Origin: a virus
IMG/VR virus record: IMGVR_UViG_3300010157_000069
Span: 1-60,447 of that record
Strand: one strand, 5' to 3'
Length of the DNA: 60,447 nucleotides
The position numbers were made by a program, and so were the translations under genes. Below are positions 51,419 to 59,270 of this stretch, piece by piece (position 1 is the first letter of the stretch; the number at the start of each line of letters is the position of its first letter). The notes under the pieces are model-generated. The model made no database searches and was not told the origin of the DNA. It was given only the letters and a program-made list of their open reading frames with translations.

Positions 51419-52273
51419 TTAAGCTGTAATTTCTGGTCTTGTTGGTGGACTTGTTGGTCCATTCGGTGCAATATGAGATTGTAAATTTCGTAAAATTCCA
51501 TTGATAATATCTTTCGCAAAGAAAGAAGTTGATATTGCAGATGATGATAATGGCGCAGACATTGAAACTAAAGAATTGATTGGACCCAAACTAGAAATTT
51601 GGCCAGGAAATGGCACACCTGTTCCAACGGAAATACCACCTCCAGGTGTTGCAAAACCACCAAATGAAGCGGACATACCAGATATACAATCCACTCGACC
51701 TGAAGAAAAAATATAGTTGCCTGTTATTGAACCCTCAGACCTTATATCTCCAAGAACATTCACATATTCACCTGGAACAAGATTTATACCACCACCTAGT
51801 GCGCCACCAGCTTTAATATCCATATCGCCTTGTGAAACAAAACTGGTCAAACCTTCCACTACTGTAGTATAATTACCTTTAACATGTAATTCATAATTAC
51901 CATCAATTTGTTCATTAACATTGCCTTGCGTATAAATGTTCGCATCACCTAAAACGGTAATGTTCATGTTTCCATTAATGAGTATGTTTTTATCTTTGAT
52001 TGTTATTTCATATCCATCACCATAGACCTTATGCACCTCATCACCATTAGGATGCATTTCAATAAATGTACCTGTACGGTGTTGCAACCTAACTCTCTCC
52101 CTTGTTGGAGTGTCATCCATTTCAAATGCATGGCCACTAGGAGTTTGTGTTGCATTATTAAAAGGATAAATTGGTTGATAATCCGCCACCTTTGTCAACG
52201 GGTTAATACTTGTATTTGCCGCTGATTCGGGTTCTGTCCATGCGTTAAAATAATCTGGTTTTTTAATTGTCAT
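51419..52273 (-). CDS. Central spike beta-helix protein (gp5 C-terminal type)
   Basis: A 284-residue protein. I choose the ATG at 52273: it has GGAA at good spacing and does not overlap the upstream gene, unlike the ATG at 52315. The N-terminus (KKPDYFNAWTEPESAANTSI) leads into TRERVRLQHRTGTFIEMHPN, the start of the gp5 C-terminal beta-helix, with strand repeats VYGDGYEITIKDKNILINGN, TVLGDANIYTQGNVNEQIDG and NYELHVKGNYTTVVEG. T4 gp5 builds a trimeric membrane-puncturing needle from such repeats. The tail (about 165-284) is Gly/Ser/Pro rich. Here the needle is encoded as a separate protein from its OB-fold. Confidence 0.85.
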   Translation of the reverse strand: MTIKKPDYFNAWTEPESAANTSINPLTKVADYQPIYPFNNATQTPSGHAFEMDDTPTRERVRLQHRTGTFIEMHPNGDEVHKVYGDGYEITIKDKNILINGNMNITVLGDANIYTQGNVNEQIDGNYELHVKGNYTTVVEGLTSFVSQGDMDIKAGGALGGGINLVPGEYVNVLGDIRSEGSITGNYIFSSGRVDCISGMSASFGGFATPGGGISVGTGVPFPGQISSLGPINSLVSMSAPLSSSAISTSFFAKDIINGILRNLQSHIAPNGPTSPPTRPEITA

Positions 52274-52280
52274 TATAAAC

Positions 52281-52284
52281 TTCC
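52281..52284 (-). promoter_or_regulatory. Ribosome site fixing the spike start
   Basis: GGAA on the minus strand, seven bases before the ATG at 52273. The longer frame from 52315 would overlap the preceding gene and has no comparable site, so this decides the start. Confidence 0.6.
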
Positions 52285-52286
52285 AA

Positions 52287-53174
52287 TTATGGTTTACCTT
52301 TAGTAACTGAATCACCTGAGAACCATTTACCTGCGGCCTCTTTACCAGATTCTATTCCAGCATTAATTGATGCACTAAGATTGTCTATATTTGCATTTAG
52401 TGGATCAGTTACATATGTTGTTATAGTTGTTGGTTGTGGTGCTTCATTTTCATTCAAGTAAGCTGCTGTGAGACTAGCTTCTGTTCCGGCCAAACCATTG
52501 GCAAACGCCGCACCAACAGAAGCTATTCCTGATTTAAAATTTAATACGCAATCTTCTAATATTTTTTTCACTTGGTCAGGTAATGAGTTTATCCAAGCTG
52601 TAATTTCATTTAATTGTTGTAATATATAATAAACCATGGCAACATCGGCTACAACTTGAGCTGCAATTTTTAAATATTGATTAATTTGTCTCACTTTATC
52701 TTTAAAATAAGCGAAATTTATTGAAAAAGTTCCAGTCACATCAGCATTAAGTCCGGCTAAAATTGCATTGATTGCAGTTCTGAATAATTGATTTAATCTT
52801 GTTATTGCTGTGCGAATTGCAGCAGACGCAGCATTTTTACCATTTTTAATTGCACCCAATAATATTCCCACATTTGGAACTAAAGCAGTCAAAGATAAAT
52901 TTGCATTTAATCTAAATTTAAAATCACAAACGTGTGCAACTTGACTGTTAGTAATATAAACACCGGTGTTAATCAATGCACCTCTAGCAATACCGGGGGA
53001 AGTTTGAACACCTTTGGTTGAAAACGAACCACCCCATGACCATTGTGCAGGTCTTCCATAATCTGATACATAAAGGCCATTTGATGCATTTGGATTAGGA
53101 TTCATCTCCAGTGTTGGTCCAGTTGCTGGTTTATAATTAACATAATCCAATGAGAGTTCAGCTTGAATGGCCAT
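52287..53174 (-). CDS. Unknown spike-region protein between gp5-type OB and beta-helix genes
   Basis: A 295-residue protein between the gp5-type OB-fold gene and the beta-helix gene. In T4 gp5 the lysozyme domain occupies this place, but I see no T4-lysozyme-type catalytic Glu/Asp/Thr arrangement. The N-terminal part (LEMNPNPNASNGLYVSDYGR, then AQWSWGGSFSTKGVQTSPGI) is loop- and strand-rich. Residues about 100-225 are helical (AAIRTAITRLNQLFRTAINA, YLKIAAQVVADVAMVYYILQ, QLNEITAWINSLPDQVKKIL) with a hydrophobic stretch. It may connect hub and spike or replace the lysozyme domain physically. Function unknown. Confidence 0.62.
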   Translation of the reverse strand: MAIQAELSLDYVNYKPATGPTLEMNPNPNASNGLYVSDYGRPAQWSWGGSFSTKGVQTSPGIARGALINTGVYITNSQVAHVCDFKFRLNANLSLTALVPNVGILLGAIKNGKNAASAAIRTAITRLNQLFRTAINAILAGLNADVTGTFSINFAYFKDKVRQINQYLKIAAQVVADVAMVYYILQQLNEITAWINSLPDQVKKILEDCVLNFKSGIASVGAAFANGLAGTEASLTAAYLNENEAPQPTTITTYVTDPLNANIDNLSASINAGIESGKEAAGKWFSGDSVTKGKP

Positions 53175-53185
53175 AATTTATCCTT

Positions 53186-53515
53186 TTAAGTTGAATAACC
53201 AGCTTTTTGTTCTGGTGTTATTCCAGGCAATACACCCATCATCACAGGAAATTGGCCACTCTCTCCATCCAAAAAGAAACCAACAACCCAATCATTGAGT
53301 TCAGGTGCACCAAATGTTTTTGAAGTATTTATGGCGTTCATTGGTGTAGCCCAAGGTAAATCCGCATCAGGAATCAGAGTAACATTATCTGTGTGCCATC
53401 CAAATATTCTAACTTTACATCTTCCTAAACCCAATGGATCAGCTCTATTTTTAACAACACCCATCCACCAAACAAATCCATTCAAACCTGCAAAATTAGT
53501 GGTCGCCTTTGACAT
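53186..53515 (-). CDS. gp5-type OB-fold baseplate hub protein
   Basis: A 109-residue protein corresponding to the N-terminal OB-fold of T4 gp5, which sits under the gp27 hub. Signature: GFVWWMGVVKNRADPLGLGR followed by CKVRIFGWHTDN, ADLPWATPM and DWVVGFFLDGESGQFPVMMG, with VLPGI at the end. T4 gp5 has 575 residues and joins OB, lysozyme and beta-helix; here the OB part stands alone. It overlaps the gp27-like hub gene by one base, matching direct contact of the two proteins in T4. Confidence 0.88.
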   Translation of the reverse strand: MSKATTNFAGLNGFVWWMGVVKNRADPLGLGRCKVRIFGWHTDNVTLIPDADLPWATPMNAINTSKTFGAPELNDWVVGFFLDGESGQFPVMMGVLPGITPEQKAGYST

Positions 53516-54870
53516 TATATAACTCCTTTAACCGCATTACTCCAACCAACAGAACCATTATTAGGATCAGCATATAGATTAGGAACACTCTCTTTACATA
53601 TTTCCAAAATAGTTCTATATTTAAATTGATCCAAAATGTGTCTCACCGCAGTAACCAAATAATTTCCTGAATAGAAATCATCTAAGCCTTTAGCTTGTCT
53701 AACTGGATCTTTTGAAAGTAAATTAAATTTAATAACAGATCCAACAGTCAATGCTGGATCACCCCAAACTGAAATTTTCATTCTATTATAATTTGCCAAA
53801 GGTATTTGTGCAGTTCTATTCGGTATGTAGGTCTCTGCAAAAATATCACGCGCAACTGAACCTGGTTTATTTTTTATGACAGCATAATCGTTTTGATTTG
53901 AATTTGCAAAAATCATTTTAAAAGATGCTTCTGGTGTTTGATATAAAGTATCACCGTTGCGATTTTTGTAATTGTTAGTTATTGGCCAATTGTTTAATTT
54001 TTCAACTTTGTTATTATAATCTGCGTAACTGAAATCTGTTACTTTATATCTTCTTAATAAAGGATCAACCGACAATAAACGATTTGCAAACATACCTTGA
54101 TTTACACCAGCTAATGTATCAAAAGAATCCATTATTTCATATGAAAGTGCATTGTATAAATTGTATGGCATATCGACAACATTTAAATTCCTAGGAGAAT
54201 AATTATATTCTCTCATTGGACTTTGTTCATACAAATTTTGTAAAGACCTAAAATTATATCCAAATTTATTCTCATAAAATAACATATCAGCACCAACCAT
54301 AGTAATAGATCCAAAAGCTCCTGGTCTTGCATATGTAGCCAACCAATTGATAGCATCAAAAGGTTTTAAAAATGGAACTATGAAATCATAAACACCATAT
54401 GTATTATCTATTTGCCCCATTCTATTATCTGGCACCTGTAGATATGTCTTTAATATATCTTTTATGTTTGTCGTTATATCTGAATTTTTATAAGACTTAC
54501 TTATTTTATATTGTTCAGAAAGAAACAATTCTTCAGAACAAAAGTAGATTGAATATGTTTCTGTATTTCCTTCATTCAAAGATTCTCTTTTACTTATTGT
54601 AAAAATGCGAAAACTCTTTTTAATGATGTTTGTGGTATCATCAGCTTGACCAAAATGTAAATGAATGAATTCATTACCAGACATACTTAAACTATTTGCT
54701 AAGTCTATGGAATCTTTAATCATTACATAACCGGAAGCCGTGTTATTAAACAGATCCTCATTATAAGATATTTCTATAAAATTAAAAGACAAATCAATAT
54801 CACTAGTGGCTGAATGAACAACTATACTAATTAATTGAAAATTACCTGGATATCTTAAATTGTTTGCCAT
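53515..54870 (-). CDS. 27: Baseplate hub protein gp27-like
   Basis: A 451-residue hub subunit (T4 gp27: 391), forming the trimeric ring from which the spike projects and to which the tube attaches. Visible features: an N-terminal strand region (FNFIEISYNEDLFNNTASGY, VMIKDSIDLANSLSMSGNEF), a FRIFTISKRESLNEGNTETY block, YDFIVPFLKPFDAINWLATY in the middle, and a C-terminal KDDFYSGNYLVTAVRH-like block (LDDFYSGNYLVTAVRHILDQ). The last segment is the common hub beta-barrel end. Position between gp53 and the gp5-type OB gene, with one-base overlap, supports it. Confidence 0.85.
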   Translation of the reverse strand: MANNLRYPGNFQLISIVVHSATSDIDLSFNFIEISYNEDLFNNTASGYVMIKDSIDLANSLSMSGNEFIHLHFGQADDTTNIIKKSFRIFTISKRESLNEGNTETYSIYFCSEELFLSEQYKISKSYKNSDITTNIKDILKTYLQVPDNRMGQIDNTYGVYDFIVPFLKPFDAINWLATYARPGAFGSITMVGADMLFYENKFGYNFRSLQNLYEQSPMREYNYSPRNLNVVDMPYNLYNALSYEIMDSFDTLAGVNQGMFANRLLSVDPLLRRYKVTDFSYADYNNKVEKLNNWPITNNYKNRNGDTLYQTPEASFKMIFANSNQNDYAVIKNKPGSVARDIFAETYIPNRTAQIPLANYNRMKISVWGDPALTVGSVIKFNLLSKDPVRQAKGLDDFYSGNYLVTAVRHILDQFKYRTILEICKESVPNLYADPNNGSVGWSNAVKGVI

Positions 54871-54871
54871 G

Positions 54872-55531
54872 TCACATTTTCATCAAATTATAAAACTGCA
54901 TTTCAAATTCAGAAACATATTTTGCGTTAACCAAGTAAATTGACCTACGAGATTCGTTTAGATTCAATTCATAATCATAAATTGTTTCTGTATACTTACT
55001 AACTATTTGTGTTACTTGAGCACCAGTTGTAAAAGTTCTTACAATTGTATCTTCTTGTATAGTCAGATATTCATCAAGACTAACATGATAATTTAATATG
55101 TTTGCCTTGTTTGTACTGTTGTCTATTGTTTTAACAGATTTAACATAGTATTTTATCTGGCCTTGAGTATAAGATAAAATTTGAGCAGATGTTACTGAAC
55201 TTTCTGGAATGTTATAAAATGTTGCACAATCTGGAGTATACTTATTTTTAATATAAGTGGTGAATAAATTAGAATTCATTGGCCAATCCCATTGTGGGTC
55301 AATGATTTGATTAGCGAACAGAACAATCCAGTAACGATATGGATCTTCGTAGTACTTACTTGCAATTATTTCAGGTGAATCACTATCTTTCACATTATAT
55401 GAATAGAACAACAAAGGATTCTTCAACAAGCTAGGTACAATTTCAGACCTGACCATAAGATTGGTCAACAATATCTTATTTCCGCTGTAATCGATACTTG
55501 ATATTTTAGGTAGAGTTTCAAAATATTTCAT
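54872..55531 (-). CDS. 53: Baseplate wedge protein gp53
   Basis: Wedge protein that completes the wedge and links neighbouring wedges in the ring. The 219 residues compare with 196 in T4. Family text: MKYFETLPKISSIDYSGNKI, VPSLLKNPLLFYSYNVKDSD, a LysM-like segment PEIIASKYYEDPYRYWIVLF and QIIDPQWDWPMNS. The C-terminus (YDYELNLNESRRSIYLVNAK) is also typical. It is placed next to gp48 and the hub with minimal gaps (TAATG overlap with gp48). Confidence 0.94.
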   Translation of the reverse strand: MKYFETLPKISSIDYSGNKILLTNLMVRSEIVPSLLKNPLLFYSYNVKDSDSPEIIASKYYEDPYRYWIVLFANQIIDPQWDWPMNSNLFTTYIKNKYTPDCATFYNIPESSVTSAQILSYTQGQIKYYVKSVKTIDNSTNKANILNYHVSLDEYLTIQEDTIVRTFTTGAQVTQIVSKYTETIYDYELNLNESRRSIYLVNAKYVSEFEMQFYNLMKM

Positions 55532-56640
55532 TATCTTAATCCTGCCTCTCCACCTTGAAATCCATCTCTCAGTCTTTTCCTATCTAAAATCTCAACTTCT
55601 TGGAAAGTTAGTGTTAGATGTGTTTGAACTGGCGCACCAGCACCTTGGCCCGATTCGTCTCCACTATGTGCAGCAAAACCATTAGGTGCATAATCGACAG
55701 ATATATCATCTAATACACAATCTGTATATTTTGGTAAATTTATATTTTCAACACCATTCTTCATAAATTTAACTTGAAAAAGAGCGGGTGGAGTTAAAAA
55801 CATAGCTTCTTTCGCTGTAGCTACACCAACACCAACTGTAGGAGCCGCAAAAAATTTGAACAAATATATAATTTTCCTAACTACTTCTGCTTCTGGACCT
55901 GACACAGGTGTAAATAAAAAATCCAAAGAAAAAGTTCTAAACTGAGAACCTCGGTAAATCATCTGTAGTTGAGGATTCGATGTGTATCCTTGTGTTTGCA
56001 GTAAGGCTTCAGTTATTCCTCCACTGCCACCCAATAATCCTACTATTTTATCAACAGAAAATTTAATAGTTGAGGGATCGTTTGATATAGAGTCTAGTAC
56101 AGTTCCTGAAGAACTTGCAGCATTACCCGCTATCGAAGCTGCAGACCTTATTCCACCTAATATTGGACCAAGGTCATCTCTTATACTAATTGAACCATAA
56201 TCTGGATTATAATTATCTTTTAAAGAATCTGGCATATACAAATTAATAAATGCTTTAACTTGTGTCCTGTTGGATTGTATATCCATTGCTTCACTTGCAG
56301 ATTTAAGAAAAGATTTAAGACTAGAAAAAGGTCCTTCTTCTGTGGTATTTATTTCTAAATTTGGGTTTTCTTGCAATTTAGTGGACGCATTGTTAGCTGA
56401 ACTTAGGGCGGTTTTAACCTCTGTTACTAATTTATCTAATTTTTGTGGTACAATGTCGTAGACAGTAAATGCAACATAATGAGGATAATTGACACTTCTA
56501 AGTTTAAGTGGATATTGAACAGTTTCAAAAGCATTGGGGTCTGTATCCAACACAGCCAATGGACCAATTGATCCTGTTGATAGACCATTTGTCTTGAGAG
56601 CAGTAGCTTGTTCAACGGTCAATACTTCAATAGCCGCCAT
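55531..56640 (-). CDS. 48: Baseplate tail tube cap gp48
   Basis: Protein that caps the hub and, with gp54, starts tube assembly. The 369 residues match T4 gp48 (364). Family features: NYPHYVAFTVYDIVPQ near residue 50, VKAFINLYMPDSLKDNYNPD around residue 130, YRGSQFRTFSLDFLFTPVSG at about 230, IYLFKFFAAPTVGVG, LTPPALFQVKFMKNG and the C-terminal HLTLTFQEVEILDRKRLRDG. The first gene of the minus-strand transcript; it has AGGA eight to eleven bases ahead of its ATG and a 33-base divergent gap behind it. Confidence 0.92.
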   Translation of the reverse strand: MAAIEVLTVEQATALKTNGLSTGSIGPLAVLDTDPNAFETVQYPLKLRSVNYPHYVAFTVYDIVPQKLDKLVTEVKTALSSANNASTKLQENPNLEINTTEEGPFSSLKSFLKSASEAMDIQSNRTQVKAFINLYMPDSLKDNYNPDYGSISIRDDLGPILGGIRSAASIAGNAASSSGTVLDSISNDPSTIKFSVDKIVGLLGGSGGITEALLQTQGYTSNPQLQMIYRGSQFRTFSLDFLFTPVSGPEAEVVRKIIYLFKFFAAPTVGVGVATAKEAMFLTPPALFQVKFMKNGVENINLPKYTDCVLDDISVDYAPNGFAAHSGDESGQGAGAPVQTHLTLTFQEVEILDRKRLRDGFQGGEAGLR

Positions 56641-56673
56641 TTATTTTTCCTAAAAAGATTATACATACTATTT
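56641..56673. promoter_or_regulatory. Divergent intergenic region between gp48 and gp4
   Basis: This 33-base AT-rich gap separates the minus-strand operon from the plus-strand operon. On the minus strand, TATAAT at 56663-56658 resembles a bacterial -10 element, and AGGA at 56651-56648 is the gp48 ribosome site. On the plus strand no exact late box is visible; AAAAAGA before ATACATACTATTT is the only purine-rich part before the gp4 ATG. Upstream promoter elements must lie inside the neighbouring coding sequences. Confidence 0.35.
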
Positions 56674-57108
56674 ATGGCATACTCAGGCAAATTTATTCCC
56701 AAATATCCACAGAAATATGTGGGTGATTACACTAATATTATTTATCGCTCTTCCTGGGAGTGTAAGGTGATGTATTGGCTAGATTCAAACCCAAATATCG
56801 TTTCATGGGCGTCAGAAGAACTTATAATCCCTTATATATCACCCGTGGATGGCAAAAAACATAGATATTTCCCAGATTTTATAGTTAAATCTAAGACAAA
56901 AGATAATAAATTGAAGACAACCATCATTGAAGTTAAACCAAAAAAGCAATCTGTAGAACCTGAAAAAAAGAAAAAAGTAACAAAGCAATATATCCAAGAA
57001 GTTACCACATGGGGTATCAATCAGGCTAAATGGAAAGCTGCAACAGAATATGCATTGGACCGAGGTTGGGAGTTCATGGTGATAACGGAAGACCATTTAG
57101 GTCTCTAA
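56674..57108 (+). CDS. 4: Head completion nuclease gp4
   Basis: The 144-residue protein aligns by eye with T4 gp4 (150): MAYSGKFIPKYPQKYVGDYT, then IIYRSSWECKVMYWLDSNPN, WASEELIIPY and KWKAATEYALDRGWEF. I use the ATG at 56674 because MAYSGK is the family start; the earlier ATG at 56608 lies inside gp48. Nuclease signature of the PD-(D/E)xK type: Glu29, Asp68 (RYFPDF) and EVK at 86-88 (TTIIEVKPKK). T4 gp4 acts late in head completion before tail joining. It heads the plus-strand group. Confidence 0.93.
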   Translation: MAYSGKFIPKYPQKYVGDYTNIIYRSSWECKVMYWLDSNPNIVSWASEELIIPYISPVDGKKHRYFPDFIVKSKTKDNKLKTTIIEVKPKKQSVEPEKKKKVTKQYIQEVTTWGINQAKWKAATEYALDRGWEFMVITEDHLGL

Positions 57109-57119
57109 CTAAATAGTAC

Positions 57120-57743
57120 ATGGAATCTAAATTAACAACATTAGCAGAAGAAAAGAAACAGGCAGGCCTTAAAACCATGTCGAAGGATTCTATTGCTTGG
57201 TTAAAAGAAAAGATTGTTGAAATCAAAAGACCAGATAAAATATCTGCCGCCATTAGAGGTGAGACATTTAGAAAAGCTAATCAGTTTAAGATAGGAATGA
57301 TGTATTGTTTTTTTTATGATCCAAAAACAAAAGATGATTTACCGTATTGGGATAAATTTCCAGTAGTTTTGGTATTAGAAAGGTACAATGATGGTTTTCT
57401 AGGATTGAACTTGCATTATCTACCAATAAAATACAGAATGGCATTTCTGTCTAAACTGATGAGGTTTGCTCAGTTGACAGCAGAAGATGATATTAAGCGT
57501 ATGCGTATATCCTATGAGATCCTAAACTCAGCCAAGAGATACGCAGAGTTCAGACCAATGTTGAAAAGATACTTATTTGGTCGCCTTAGGTCAAAATTAC
57601 TAATGATTCAACCAAATGAATGGGATGTTGCATCAATGTTACCTCTACAGCAATTTAAAGGTGCTAGAACTTCCACAGTATGGAAAGATTCTATGCAACA
57701 TTACAAAGACCATATGGCACACTTTAACCAGGAAGAAGAATAA
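57120..57743 (+). CDS. Conserved T4-like assembly protein, possibly gp2-type
   Basis: A 207-residue protein of a family widespread in T4-like aquatic phages. The landmark is GMMYCFFYDPKTKDDLPYWD followed by KFPVVLVLERYNDGFLGLNL and HYLPIKYRMAFLSKLMRFAQ. The N-terminal 45 residues are Lys-rich and helical (LTTLAEEKKQAGLKTMSKDS). In T4, gene 2 (DNA end protector) neighbours gene 4, which makes a gp2 role a candidate, but I see no diagnostic motif for it and the length differs from T4 gp2. The C-terminus is charged (TVWKDSMQHYKDHMAHFNQE). It could alternatively be a tail or DNA-binding assembly factor. Confidence 0.5.
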   Translation: MESKLTTLAEEKKQAGLKTMSKDSIAWLKEKIVEIKRPDKISAAIRGETFRKANQFKIGMMYCFFYDPKTKDDLPYWDKFPVVLVLERYNDGFLGLNLHYLPIKYRMAFLSKLMRFAQLTAEDDIKRMRISYEILNSAKRYAEFRPMLKRYLFGRLRSKLLMIQPNEWDVASMLPLQQFKGARTSTVWKDSMQHYKDHMAHFNQEEE

Positions 57744-57744
57744 A

Positions 57745-58320
57745 ATGGGTACAATAAGTCAGTTTACAGCTAAAATTGGAGAAATTGCAAGGCCTAAACT
57801 TTTTGATGTTACTATTTCTCCGCCTGGAAAATTTCTTGGCGCAGCTGGAGGACCTGGATTTTTGGAAAATAAAGGTCTCAAAGATTTAAAATCTGTTGCA
57901 ACAAATTTTAATTTTAAATGTGAATCCACAAATATACCAGGAAGAACATTTGCTACGACAGAACAAAAATTTGGATCAAATCCAACAGAAAAACATGCAT
58001 ATCATACAACATATAACGATATTGATATGACTATTATTGTTACGGAATCCGGCGAAAAAAATAGAGGATTACGAGAAAAAAGATTCTTCGATGCATGGAT
58101 GAATTATATTAATCCATTAGAAACATATGATTTTATTTACAAACAAGATTATGTTGGGCAAATAACAATCAATCAGTACAATAGTTCAGGTGATGAGATT
58201 TTTGCTTGTACATTACTCGATGCTTTTCCAATTTCTGTCAATCAACTAGATTTGGATTGGTCAAGTGATGGTTATCACAAATTAAATGTAACTTTTGCCT
58301 ATACTCGTTGGATAGCTTAA
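57745..58320 (+). CDS. 54: Baseplate-tail tube junction protein gp54-like
   Basis: A 191-residue protein starting at the ATG at 57745; the longer frame from 57616 overlaps the previous gene. It resembles tube proteins: KLFDVTISPPGKFLGAAGGP, NFNFKCESTNIPGRTFATTE, RFFDAWMNYINPLETYDFIY and the C-terminal NQLDLDWSSDGYHKLNVTFA with YTRW. The LDLDW plus FAYxxW ending is shared with gp19 (3542-4132), as gp54 and gp19 have related folds. T4 gp54 is longer (320). It likely starts the tube on the gp48 cap. Followed by gp26. Confidence 0.82.
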   Translation: MGTISQFTAKIGEIARPKLFDVTISPPGKFLGAAGGPGFLENKGLKDLKSVATNFNFKCESTNIPGRTFATTEQKFGSNPTEKHAYHTTYNDIDMTIIVTESGEKNRGLREKRFFDAWMNYINPLETYDFIYKQDYVGQITINQYNSSGDEIFACTLLDAFPISVNQLDLDWSSDGYHKLNVTFAYTRWIA

Positions 58321-58354
58321 CTTATATAATTACTTAATGAAAAGGAAATAGACT

Positions 58355-59080
58355 ATGGCTTTACCAAAAATAGATTCACCAATCTTTGAATTGACTTTAC
58401 CACTCAGCAAGAAATTAGTACGCTTCCGTCCTTTCTTAGTGAAAGAACAAAGAAATCTAATGATGGCTATGGAGGCAGATGAAAGAGAAACAATTGAAAA
58501 GAACATCAAGCAAGTTCTTCATAATTGTACCTTGACAGAGAATATTGATATTGATAATCTACCTATTATCGATATTGAATACTACTTTATTCAACTGCGA
58601 GCCAGATCCGTTGGTGAAGTTGTACAAAACAAATACCGTTGTGAGAACAAAGTAGAAGATAAATCTTGTGGCAACTTGATGGAAGTTAACATAAACCTAT
58701 TAGACATTAAGATTACTGAATCACAAGAAAACAATTCTGAGGTTCAACTTACAGATAATATTATGATTAAATTGGGTTATCCAAAGTTTTCTGCACTTGA
58801 TTCTGTGAAAGATTCAAAAAGTTCTACAGATATAGCTTTTGAAATGATTGTGAATAGTGTTGAACATATTTTTGATGGTGAACAATTCTATTATGCAAAT
58901 GAAACAAGTAAAGAAGAATTGATTGAATTTATTGAATCTTTGAATCAAGAACAATTCTCCAGAATCGAAGATTTCTTTGATAATCTTCCTGTATTGAATA
59001 AGCGAATTGAAATGGATTGTAAGAAGTGTGGTTTTCATCATACTATTGAGGTGGAGGGCCTCGAAAATTTTTTCGGGTAG
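58355..59080 (+). CDS. 26: Baseplate hub protein gp26-like with cysteine pairs
   Basis: A 241-residue protein (T4 gp26: 208) of the family implicated in baseplate hub assembly. N-terminus LPKIDSPIFELTLPLSKKLV followed by RFRPFLVKEQRNLMMAMEAD is typical, as is DIEYYFIQLRARSVGEVVQN. Four cysteines lie in two pairs: Cys96 and Cys105 (RCENKVEDKSCGN) and Cys222 and Cys225 (CKKCGFHH), which could form a zinc site. The gene has an AAGGAAA ribosome site seven bases before its ATG. It precedes the gp51-like gene, as in T4's 26-51 order. Confidence 0.88.
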   Translation: MALPKIDSPIFELTLPLSKKLVRFRPFLVKEQRNLMMAMEADERETIEKNIKQVLHNCTLTENIDIDNLPIIDIEYYFIQLRARSVGEVVQNKYRCENKVEDKSCGNLMEVNINLLDIKITESQENNSEVQLTDNIMIKLGYPKFSALDSVKDSKSSTDIAFEMIVNSVEHIFDGEQFYYANETSKEELIEFIESLNQEQFSRIEDFFDNLPVLNKRIEMDCKKCGFHHTIEVEGLENFFG

Positions 59081-59082
59081 TG

Positions 59083-59268
59083 ATGCGGCATGATACTTTG
59101 AGAAATTACTATACAACTAATTTCGCATTGATGCAGCATCACAAATATAGCCTGACTGAATTAGAAACCATGTTACCTTGGGAAAGAGATGTTTATATTA
59201 GTTTGCTTACACAACATATTCAAGAAGAAAATGAAAAGATAAAACAACAAAACGCAACTAAGAGATAA
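59083..59268 (+). CDS. Small baseplate hub assembly protein, gp51-like
   Basis: A 61-residue protein. The ATG at 59083 is preferred; a GTG at 59080 overlapping the gp26 stop would add one residue. The text FALMQHHKYSLTELETMLPW followed by ERDVYISLLTQHIQEENEKI is conserved in T4-like phages directly after gp26 and is usually annotated as gp51-like or a hub assembly catalyst. T4 gp51 is much longer (249 residues), so this corresponds at most to a core of it. Predicted to be entirely helical with a charged end. Confidence 0.65.
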   Translation: MRHDTLRNYYTTNFALMQHHKYSLTELETMLPWERDVYISLLTQHIQEENEKIKQQNATKR

Positions 59269-59270
59269 AA

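Noticed and set aside
52274-52315. Longer N-terminus for the beta-helix spike gene from the ATG at 52315
   Set aside because: It overlaps the preceding gene and has no ribosome site, whereas the ATG at 52273 has GGAA seven bases ahead.
56608-56673. Longer N-terminus for gp4 from the ATG at 56608
   Set aside because: It lies within the gp48 gene on the other strand, and the T4 family start MAYSGK is at 56674.
57616-57744. Longer N-terminus for the gp54-like gene
   Set aside because: The added residues overlap the preceding gene out of frame and resemble no tube protein; the ATG at 57745 follows the preceding stop directly.
59060-59078. CGAAAATTTTTTCG hairpin at the end of gp26 as a terminator
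   Set aside because: It lies inside coding sequence just before a closely coupled downstream gene and lacks a G/C-rich stem.
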